Source: Pseudoscleropodium purum
Taxonomy: Eukaryota; Streptophyta; Bryopsida; Hypnales; Brachytheciaceae
Assembly (NCBI GenBank): GCA_963969395.1
Contig: OZ017802.1
Location: 746,501 to 810,500 of the forward strand
Length of the DNA stretch: 64,000 nucleotides
Reading direction: 5' to 3'
Shown: piece after piece, positions 56,222-64,000 of the stretch
Numbering within the stretch: the stretch's first letter is position 1
Layout: each line of letters starts with the position of its first letter
Notes under the pieces: generated by a model
Database searches by the model: none
What the model was told of the DNA's origin: nothing
What the model saw: the letters and a program-made list of their open reading frames with translations, nothing else
Program-made: the position numbers and the translations under genes

Positions 56222-57009
56222 GGTTATGGGCCCACTCATGTGAGTTGCTATTAGAGATTGGATCTCATTGCAAGGTGTGTTGAAGGAGCATTCTTGGAGT
56301 TTGGAGCAAGTAGAGTTTGGAGTCATTTGGAGCATTTTCATTGAAGATTTGGACCTTTGGGTGAGGTATTTTGTTGTTTGGGGTTCATTTGTGCTCATTG
56401 AGGTGTGATTTGGTGCTTCATAGCCTTTGTTGGGAGCTAGAGTTTAGCTCTTCCTCCAAAGGGGCTAATTTGTGCATTTAATACTTCATTGAGGTGATTT
56501 GAAGCATTTGAGTGCTCATAAGAGAGATTTGCATCATTTGAGGTCTGATTTGAGTGTATTAGATCATTTGGAAGTGCATTGGAGAGATTTGAACCACTTG
56601 GGGTTTGAATTGAGTGATTTGGAGCACTAGAGTGTGCATTGGAGAGATTTAGACCACTTGGGGTCTGAATTGAGTGATTTGGAGCACTAGAGTGTGCATT
56701 GGAGAGATTTGAGCCATTTGAGGTCTGAATTGAGTGATTTGGAGCACGAGAGTGTGCATTGGAGAGATTTGAGCCATTTGAGGTCTGAATTGAGTGATTT
56801 GGAGCACGAGAGTGTGCATTGTAGAGATTTGGGCCACTTGAGGTCTGAATTGAGAGGATAGGACCATTGAGGGTCTTATTAAAAAGATTGAGGGTATTTG
56901 GGACCCTATTGGACTTGTTACAACCACGAGGGAGTGAGTTGTGCATTTTGAGGTTACATTGAAGTAATTTGGATCACTTGGGGTTGTAGTAGAGTGGGAG
57001 GTATTCACC
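56222..57009 (+). other. Primer-binding site and leader of B4 with 60-bp repeats
   Basis: GGTTATGGGCCCAC at 56222-56235, then the family B leader. The 60-bp tandem repeat occupies about 56560-56870 with roughly five units (gagagatttgaaccacttgg-like blocks on the plus strand). Confidence 0.82.
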
Positions 57010-57812
57010 ATGGCCACTAGTGATGGAGATAGCGTGAGGGTCATTGACAAGTTCAATGGAGAGAACTTTGGCCTATGGAAATTCAAGATGGAGATGATCT
57101 TGGCCGAGAAGGACTTGTGGGAGATTGTGGAGGGCACCGAAGAAGCACCCGCAACCGATGCGGATGCCAAAGTTAAGAAGGCCTATGAGAGGAGGGTCAA
57201 GAAGGCCTTTTCCATGATTGCTTGCAATCTTGTGGATAGGCAACTTGCACATGTTCGCGCATGCAAAGGACCCGCAGAAGCATGGAAGGTGCTTTGCAAC
57301 ATCCATGAGACCAAGAGCTTGTCCAACATGCTTTTCATTCGGCGCAAGTTCTTCACGTGCAAGATGCAAGAGAATGAAGACATGCTCGACCACATCAACA
57401 AGGTCAAAGCGCTTGCAGACCAACTCGCTTGTTTGGAGGTGCCTGTGACGGATGGAGATATTGTCATGACTTTGCTTGATAGCTTGCCATCTTCATATGA
57501 GTATCTTATCACCGCATTGGAGACAAGACCCATGGAGGAGCTCACCCTCAACTTCATCACCGCAAGATTGATGCATGAAGTGTCCAAGAGGAAGGAGAAT
57601 GAGCCCCAAGAAGGAGGGGCCGCACTCTATTCACGAATTGGACAAGGAGGAAGCTCACAACCACGCAAAGAGACACGCATGTGCTACAATTGTGGTAAGC
57701 CCGGCCACCTTGCACGGTTTTGTAGGTTGCGCAACAGGGAGAGCGCAAACAAGGCAAGTGCCAAGGAAGTGGAGGAGGACTTTGCGTTTGCAGCCAATGA
57801 TGGGTATGACAA
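57010..57812 (+). CDS. copia B4 gag, interrupted by A3
   Basis: Plus-strand gag from MATSDGDSVRV through the knuckle CYNCGKPGHLARFC to FAFAANDGYDN, where A3 is inserted at 57812. It retains the 13 codons missing from elements H and I. The coding sequence resumes at 63408 (DNTDMFTWIIDSGATQH). Removing A3 and one gacaa would restore an uninterrupted reading, so B4 was probably intact here before the insertion. The 19 bases past 57812 that stay open belong to the LTR of A3. Confidence 0.88.
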
Positions 57813-58068
57813 TATTGAGATTACAATATGAGAAGGATGAAAGGCTTTACTTAGATGGTAGGATAATATCAAGGCCCATGCATGGGCTGAACATAAAAGG
57901 GAAAAGCCTTTCCCTAGTTATCCACAAACCATGTGGGATAACTAAACACCATGGGCTGCCTTTGACTACAAGCAATACCCATTAGACTCTAAGCCTAACT
58001 AAGAGGCTAATACTACTCCTAGGGCTGAATGTACATAATCTACACTAATATGTACATGTTCTTCAACA
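57813..58068 (-). repeat. 3' LTR of A3
   Basis: 256 bp, preceded by gacaa; contains the pol stop at 57999-58001. Confidence 0.94.
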
Positions 58069-61000
58069 CTCCCACTTTGAGAGTGGTCAAAGGCTCCAAG
58101 GCCCATCTTCCCTATCAAGTTGTGGTGTTGTGGCTTCCCAAGGGCCTTGGTCAGCACATCAGCAACCATAGCTTGGGTAGGCACATACTTGAGCTCAATC
58201 ACCTCAGCCTCCACTCGTTCACGAATGAAATGGTGTTGCACATCAATGTGCTTGGTACGAGAGTGGTGGGTGGGATTTTTGGCCAAAGCAATGGCCCCTT
58301 GGTTGTCACACCAAATGGGTGTGCTCCCCTCTTGGACAAGACCAACATCAGCCAAGAGTTGCCTCAACCAAATGGCCTCCTTGGTGCATTGGCTCATGGC
58401 CATGTATTCAGCCTCCGTTGTAGAGAGAGCTATGGTGGGCTGCCTCTTGGAATTCCAAGTAATGGCACCCAATCCAAGCTTAAACACGTAGCCGGTGGTG
58501 GATCTCCTATCCCCCTCATCACCCGCCCAATCCGCATCACAATACCCATGCAAAGTCACATGGGCACCTCCAAGTTGCAACTCCATGCCAAGTGTGCCTT
58601 GAAGGTACCTCATCACCCTCTTCACCGCTGCCCAATGCATTGGGCCATACTTGGACATGTGTTGACTCACAACACTCACCGGAAAGGCCAAATCTGGCCT
58701 TGTGGCTACCATGGCATACATCAAGCACCCAACCGCTGCCTTGTAAGGCACACCTTGCATTTCAGCCCTCACCTCTCCAAATTCAGCATCCGTGAGCTTG
58801 GGCAACTTCACATGAGTGTCAAGTGGTGTACCTATGGCTTTGCACTCCTCCATGTTGAAGCGCTTGAGGATTTCTTCAAGGTACTTGCGTTGGCTCATGG
58901 TGATGGTGCGGGCAGCCCTATCCCTCTTGAACTCCACTCCAAGGCAATAGCTTAGCTCTCCAAGATCCGTCATCTCATACTCCTCCTTGAGCATAGCCTT
59001 CACCTCAAGCATCTTGGTCATGCTACTTGCAAGGAGGATCAGATCATCCACATATAAGATCACAATTACCAAAAACTCACCACTTTGCATGGTGTACAAA
59101 GAGTGATCAGCATGGCTTCTTAGGAAGCCCTTCCTCACAAACATGGCATCAATATCTTGGTACCATGCCCTCCCCGATTGCTTCAACCCGGGAAGGGCTT
59201 TCCTCAACTTGCACTTGAGGTGCTCCTTGCCTTCTTGCACAAAACCTTGGGGCTGATCCATGTAGATGACCTCCTTGAGCTTGGGGTTGAGAAAAGCCGT
59301 CTTCACATCCATTTGGTGCATCTCCAAGTCCATGGCTGCCCCAAGACTCACAACACACCGGATGGTGCTAAACTTGGCAACGGGAGCAAAAGTCTCATTA
59401 AAATCCACACCCTCCACTTGGGAGAATCCCCTAGCAACCAGCCTTGCCTTGTACCTCACAACATGACCCAAAGCATCCCTTTTGGTGGAGAAAACCCACT
59501 TACAACCCACACTTGATCTCTTGGAAGGAAGGGGTGCAAGCTCCCATGTCCCCTTGGTAATGAGGGCCTTGTACTCCTCTTGCATGGCCAACTCCCACTT
59601 GCTTGCATCCTCACAACGCAACACCTCTCCAAGTGTGGAGGGATCTCCAAGGAAAGCCACATTGGCTTGTTCTTCATTTTGTGGGGGAAGAATGTGATTC
59701 AGCCACCAATCTCCAAGTGGCTTGCGGGTCCTTGTTGGATAACGTGGCTCCTCTTGCTCCTCCAAGGGCTGGTCTTGCTCCTCCAAAGGCTGATCTTGCT
59801 CTTCCAAGGGCTGATCACGCTCTTGCCCCCTTGGTAAAGATCTTGGAGAAGGGGCTGATGGCCTCTTCCCTTGGGGTGTGGCCGCCTTCTTCTTGGGCTC
59901 CGCCAACTCTTCATCTTCTTCATCTTCATCTCCTTCATCTTCCATGTGCACTCTTGGAGTTGTGCCCACCTTTTGGGCTGGTCCTCCACTACTCCCACTT
60001 GGGCTCATCTCCAAGAGCTTAGGATCAGCACCTCCATCCTCCAAGAAGGTCACATCTCGACTCTTGATGATGGCCTTGCTCTCCACACACATCAGCCTAT
60101 AAGCCTTGGTTCCCTCACAATAACCAAGGAAAAGACACTTGATGCCCTTGGCATCCAACTTGGTCCTCTTGGCACTTGGAACCAATGCGTAGGCAATGCA
60201 CCCGAAGATGCGCATGTGAGACACATGAGGTCTGATCCCACTCCAAGCTTCTTGGGGTGTCTTGCTTGTCAAGGCTTGCGTAGGGCACCGATTCCTTGTA
60301 TAAACCGCATTGGACACGGCCTCCCCCCAAAGCTCATACTTCAGCCCTTGGCCATGAATCATGGCCCTTGCCATCTCCACAATGGTGCGATTGGCACGCT
60401 CCGCTACGCCGTTTTGTTGAGGAGTGTAAGGGGCTGAAGTGTGGTGCTCAATGCCATGAGCCTTCAAGTACCCCTCAAAGGCCTTGGACACATACTCCCC
60501 TCCATTATCCGATCGCAGCACCTTCACCTTGCACTCGGATTGGGCCTCCACAAGGGCCTTCCAAGTCTCAAAACGCCCAAACACCTCACTCTTGCACTTC
60601 AGCATGTACACCCAAACCTTACGAGAGAAATCATCAATGAAGGTCACAAAATACCTTGCTCCTCCAATGGATGTGGTCTTCATTGGCCCGCACACATCGG
60701 AATGCACAAGCTCCAATAGCTTGCTCGCCCTTGTGGCCCCATCCTTGGGGAAGGGCTGCCTTGCTTGCTTGCCTTCAATGCACCCCTTGCACACCATAGA
60801 ACTCCAATCATGCTTGCAAGAAGAGAGGTTCAGCCCCTTCACAATGTGTTGGAGGCTCTTCATGCTCTTCACATTCAAGTGCCCAAGCCTCCTATGCCAA
60901 AGCTCCACAAGGTCTTCATGGGCTGATCCTTGGGCCACACACGCCAAGGAAGTGCCATTCACCTTGGTGAAATGGAGGAGGTACAAGTTGCCCTCACGAG

Positions 61001-62192
61001 GGGCTGATGCAATCAAGACTCCACTTGGTGAACGCACAACACACCCCACCATGTTAAAATGCACTTTCAAACCTCCCAAAGACAATTTGCTTACCGAAAG
61101 CAAGTTGGCATGCAACTTGGGGACATGAAGGACCTCATGGATTTGGATCCTCTTGGGCTGACCCTTCACCATCACCTCCACAAGGATCTCCCCCTTGCCA
61201 AGGGCCTCCACCATGCCATTGTCTCCCAAATAAATCTTCTTCCCCGAAATGGGCTGATACGTGTGGAAGGCATCACGATGGCTGGTCATATGTTGGGTGG
61301 CTCCCGAGTCCACAATCCAAGTAAACATGTTGGCCTTCTCCCCTCCTCCATTGGCTGCAAAGGCGAAATCCTCCTCTTCCTCCTCTTTGGAAGCTTGGTG
61401 TGCACTCTCCTTGCCTTTGTCTTGGCTGATCTTGCAATGCCTAGCAATGTGGCCTGGTTTGCCACACTTGAAGCATGTCCTTGTCTCCTTGAAAGCCTTG
61501 GTGTTGCCTCCCTTGCCATGTCTTGAGACTAGGGCTGATCCCTCCCCTTGGGGCTCATTCTCCTTGCGCTTGGTCACCTCATGCATCAAGCGAGCCGTCA
61601 CAAACTCCAAGGTCAGCTCCTTGGTGGGCCTTGTCTCCAATGCGGTGATGAGGAACTCATAAGATGATGGCAAGCTTGTCAACAAGGTCATCACCACATC
61701 TCCCTCCGTCACAGGCGCATCCAAACAAGCCAACTCATCTGCAAGAGCCTTGACCTTGTTGACGTGATCCAACAAATCGTCCTCCTCTTCCATCTTGCTA
61801 GTGAAGAACTTTCGGCGAAGAAATAGGAGGTTGGAGAGGCTCTTGGTCTCATGGATGTTGCAAAGGGTGGTCCACGCTTGGGCTGGTCCCTTGCAATGGC
61901 AGATGTGTGCAATTTGCCGGTCCGCAAGGTTGATGGCAATGAGAGCAAAGGCCTTCTTCTCCTTCCTCTCAAACCCCTTCTTGGTCTTTGGATCCGCATC
62001 TTCACTTGGAGGCTCCTCACTCCCATCCACCACGTCCCACAAGTCCTTCTCCGCAAGGATCATCTCCATCTTGAACTTCCACATGCCAAAGTTCTCCCCA
62101 TTGAACTTGTCAATGATGCGCACGCCCTCTCCTCCACTTGATGACATGATGAAGCACCTCCCACTTGTTGGCAGCACCCAAAGGGTCTCCAA
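57999..62192 (-). CDS. Ty1/copia gag-pol polyprotein of A3 (1397 aa)
   Basis: Best representative of family A. Gag core 16-270 with knuckle C240/C243/H248/C253; protease D295; integrase H433/H438, C468/C471 and D499, D562, E598; acidic/proline linker about 735-820 with three DQPLEEQ repeats (794-812); RT from about 890 with LYVDDL at 1046-1051; RNase H to about 1350 with D1219, E1260/E1262 and D1296. Every catalytic residue I can check is present. Gag and Pol share one frame without a shift, as usual in copia. The last ~24 codons are LTR-encoded (EEHVHISVDYVHSALG). Met16 (62147) is the likelier start. Confidence 0.96.
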   Translation of the reverse strand: METLWVLPTSGRCFIMSSSGGEGVRIIDKFNGENFGMWKFKMEMILAEKDLWDVVDGSEEPPSEDADPKTKKGFERKEKKAFALIAINLADRQIAHICHCKGPAQAWTTLCNIHETKSLSNLLFLRRKFFTSKMEEEDDLLDHVNKVKALADELACLDAPVTEGDVVMTLLTSLPSSYEFLITALETRPTKELTLEFVTARLMHEVTKRKENEPQGEGSALVSRHGKGGNTKAFKETRTCFKCGKPGHIARHCKISQDKGKESAHQASKEEEEEDFAFAANGGGEKANMFTWIVDSGATQHMTSHRDAFHTYQPISGKKIYLGDNGMVEALGKGEILVEVMVKGQPKRIQIHEVLHVPKLHANLLSVSKLSLGGLKVHFNMVGCVVRSPSGVLIASAPREGNLYLLHFTKVNGTSLACVAQGSAHEDLVELWHRRLGHLNVKSMKSLQHIVKGLNLSSCKHDWSSMVCKGCIEGKQARQPFPKDGATRASKLLELVHSDVCGPMKTTSIGGARYFVTFIDDFSRKVWVYMLKCKSEVFGRFETWKALVEAQSECKVKVLRSDNGGEYVSKAFEGYLKAHGIEHHTSAPYTPQQNGVAERANRTIVEMARAMIHGQGLKYELWGEAVSNAVYTRNRCPTQALTSKTPQEAWSGIRPHVSHMRIFGCIAYALVPSAKRTKLDAKGIKCLFLGYCEGTKAYRLMCVESKAIIKSRDVTFLEDGGADPKLLEMSPSGSSGGPAQKVGTTPRVHMEDEGDEDEEDEELAEPKKKAATPQGKRPSAPSPRSLPRGQERDQPLEEQDQPLEEQDQPLEEQEEPRYPTRTRKPLGDWWLNHILPPQNEEQANVAFLGDPSTLGEVLRCEDASKWELAMQEEYKALITKGTWELAPLPSKRSSVGCKWVFSTKRDALGHVVRYKARLVARGFSQVEGVDFNETFAPVAKFSTIRCVVSLGAAMDLEMHQMDVKTAFLNPKLKEVIYMDQPQGFVQEGKEHLKCKLRKALPGLKQSGRAWYQDIDAMFVRKGFLRSHADHSLYTMQSGEFLVIVILYVDDLILLASSMTKMLEVKAMLKEEYEMTDLGELSYCLGVEFKRDRAARTITMSQRKYLEEILKRFNMEECKAIGTPLDTHVKLPKLTDAEFGEVRAEMQGVPYKAAVGCLMYAMVATRPDLAFPVSVVSQHMSKYGPMHWAAVKRVMRYLQGTLGMELQLGGAHVTLHGYCDADWAGDEGDRRSTTGYVFKLGLGAITWNSKRQPTIALSTTEAEYMAMSQCTKEAIWLRQLLADVGLVQEGSTPIWCDNQGAIALAKNPTHHSRTKHIDVQHHFIRERVEAEVIELKYVPTQAMVADVLTKALGKPQHHNLIGKMGLGAFDHSQSGSVEEHVHISVDYVHSALGVVLAS

Positions 62193-63137
62193 GTCAATTC
62201 AGCCTCCAAACACTCCCTTGGAAGCCAATTGGGCTGAAACGACAACAATCAGCCCTTCCAAGGACACCTCCCACTTGTTGGCAGCACCCTAAGTGTCTCC
62301 AAGTCAATTCAGCCTCCAAACACTCCTTTGGAAGCCAATTGGGCTGAAACGACAACAATCAGCCCTTCCAAGATCCTCACAACCTTATAAAGAACAAAAC
62401 ACTCCTCACAAGTGCCTCACCTCCTCTCAACACGAATTCAGACCCTAATGGAGCTCAAATCCACCACATGGACATGATGGGCTAGTGCTACTTCAATTCA
62501 GCAAGCCAACTCACAATGCTCCTCACAAATAGGGTACTCCACACTCCAAGGCACTCAAGCCTTCCAATCAGCCCTCAATGGATCACCAATCCACCCAAAC
62601 ACCCTAATTGGCACTCAATGGCTCACATGGCCACAAATCAGCCCTCTTGGGTTCACAAAGTCCATGAATTGCCTCACACACTCACAAGGGCACTAATCAG
62701 CCTTCCATGCATGGCAAAAACCTCAAGCAACTCAAATATGCTTCCAAGGCTCACAAAGACTCTCAATAGATGGCAATTGGCACCATTACTATCCACAATG
62801 CACCTAAGTGCAAAATCAGCCACAATGGGCTCCCAATGTACTTTTCTAAGCACAAACTCAAACTAGGAGCATGCAACCAGCACACTCTAGGTCTGATTAC
62901 TACCATAAGCAATGTCCCACCCAAAATGTACTCCAAACCTCACAAACCAGCCAACAAAAGCTCAAAAAAAATTTCCTCCTTTTTTAAAAAAAATGCACTC
63001 CAAAGTTTTTGTTTTTGAAAAATGACTCACACCATATGGTTTGTAGGTGACAAGTGACAAAGGGCTGATTACTCCTCCAAGCTCCAAGACCTCCTCCAAA
63101 TGCTTTGAATTCCTCCCTCAAACGCAACTCCAAGTGC

Positions 63138-63151
63138 GTGGGCCCATAACC
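63138..63151 (-). promoter_or_regulatory. Primer-binding site of A3
   Basis: GGTTATGGGCCCAC on the minus strand directly after the 5' LTR; half-tRNA-iMet type. Confidence 0.8.
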
Positions 63152-63407
63152 TATTGAGATTACAATATGAGAAGGATGAAAGGCTTTACTTAGATGGTAG
63201 GATAATATCAAGGCCCATGCATGGGCTGAACATAAAAGGGAAAAGCCTTTCCCTAGTTATCCACAAACCATGTGGGATAACTAAACACCACGGGCTGCCT
63301 TTGACTACAAGCAATACCCATTAGACTCTAAGCCTAACTAAGAGGCTAATACTACTCCTAGGGCTGAATGTACATAATCTACACTAATATGTACATGTTC
63401 TTCAACA
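63152..63407 (-). repeat. 5' LTR of A3
   Basis: 256 bp, followed by the second gacaa. Confidence 0.94.
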
Positions 63408-64000
63408 GACAACACCGACATGTTCACATGGATCATTGACTCGGGTGCAACGCAACATATGACTCCACATAGACAAGCTTTTCTCACTTATAAGCCTATT
63501 AGCAACCACAAGGTGTATTTGGGTGACAATGGCGTGGTGGATGCAATTGGCATGGGGTGCATTGTGGTGGAGGTGGAGGTGAAGGGCCAAAGGAAGACCA
63601 TTCGCATCCAAGATGCGTTGCATGTGCCCAAATTGCATGCCAACTTGCTCTCGGTGAGCAAGTTGGTGTCACAAGAGCTGAAGGTGCAATTCAACAACAA
63701 GGGTTGCGATTTGGGTGCACCCAATGGAGAGATGATTGTGACCGCACCTAAAGAGGGCAACTTGTATCAATTGAGGTTCAAAAATGTGAATGGCACAAGC
63801 ATGGCATGTTTGGCCCAAGGAGCACTCCACCAACACTCTTTGGAGCTATGGCACAAGAGATTGGGCCACCTCAATGAGAAGAGCGTCAAGACCCTTCAAA
63901 GCATGGTGGGAGGCATGCAAGTGGAGAAGGGCTCTTGCGATTTGAAGTGCGAGGCTTGCATTGAAGGCAAGCAAGCAAGGCAACCGTTCCCAAGGGATGG
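63408..64000 (+). CDS. copia B4 protease and integrase start, runs off the window
   Basis: Continues the gag ending at 57812: DNTDMFTWIIDSGATQHMT (protease, intact where B1 and H have a 1-bp deletion), then the integrase zinc region WHKRLGHLNEKS and LKCEACIEGKQARQPFPRD at the window end. No stop is seen in this part. RT, RNase H and the 3' LTR lie beyond the window. Confidence 0.88.

Larger units (their letters stand above)
57813..63407 (-). mobile_element. Ty1/copia element A3, full length, nested in B4
   Basis: 3' LTR 57813-58068, gag-pol 57999-62192, leader 62193-63137, primer-binding site 63138-63151, 5' LTR 63152-63407. Target duplication gacaa at 57808-57812 and 63408-63412. I see a single difference between the two 256-bp LTRs (caccatggg / caccacggg), so the insertion is recent. 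The polyprotein is open. Confidence 0.95.

Overview
The window is nuclear DNA of a land plant with a repeat-rich genome. One spliced host gene is recognisable: NHP2, an H/ACA snoRNP core protein, at 17.7-19.1 kb on the minus strand. Almost everything else is LTR retrotransposon, nested several layers deep, plus DNA-transposon-like GC-rich modules. The species cannot be read from the sequence. A non-seed plant is possible but not shown.

Three related Ty1/copia families are present. Family A has ~256-bp LTRs and a 1397-codon gag-pol. Three nearly complete copies (A1 2798-8394, A2 38628-44223, A3 57813-63407) are all on the minus strand, all with an open polyprotein and a 5-bp target duplication, and each lies inside another copia element. 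Family B has 456-bp LTRs with a G-box cluster, plus an older 442-bp variant B'. It forms a nest at 23662-34383 and fragments at 8.7-14.1 kb and 55.2-64 kb. Family C (LTR ~255 bp) is seen only as fragments (1.5-2.8 kb, 8.4-8.7 kb, 14.1-15.3 kb). All three families share an unusual primer-binding site, complementary to the anticodon stem-loop of initiator tRNA-Met as in Drosophila copia, and in all of them the pol stop codon lies inside the 3' LTR.

Layout: 0-1.5 kb AT-rich; 1.5-8.7 kb element C1 split by A1; 8.7-15.3 kb B and C fragments in head-to-head arrangements; 15.3-22.7 kb AT-rich DNA with NHP2 and a possible old LTR; 22.8-37.9 kb a decayed Ty3/gypsy element whose integrase is split by the B nest; 37.9-45.5 kb a copia fragment (E) split by A2; 45.5-47.2 kb the 5' part of another A copy; 47.6-55.2 kb AT-rich DNA with GC-rich GTCCGCC clusters, a Gly/Tyr-rich ORF, a decayed kinase-like gene and a hAT-type MITE; 55.2-64 kb LTR fragments and a B copy (B4) split by A3 and running off the window.

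The most informative structure is the B nest. Its LTR orientations, two target duplications (aatac outside, acaac/gttgt inside) and reversed half-genes fit one history: a B element entered the gypsy element, a second B entered the first in opposite orientation, and inverted LTRs then recombined and flipped the interval. The least explained part is 50-55 kb, where two ORF modules each follow a GTCCGCC cluster; one encodes a protein-kinase fold broken by stops and an 8-bp duplication.
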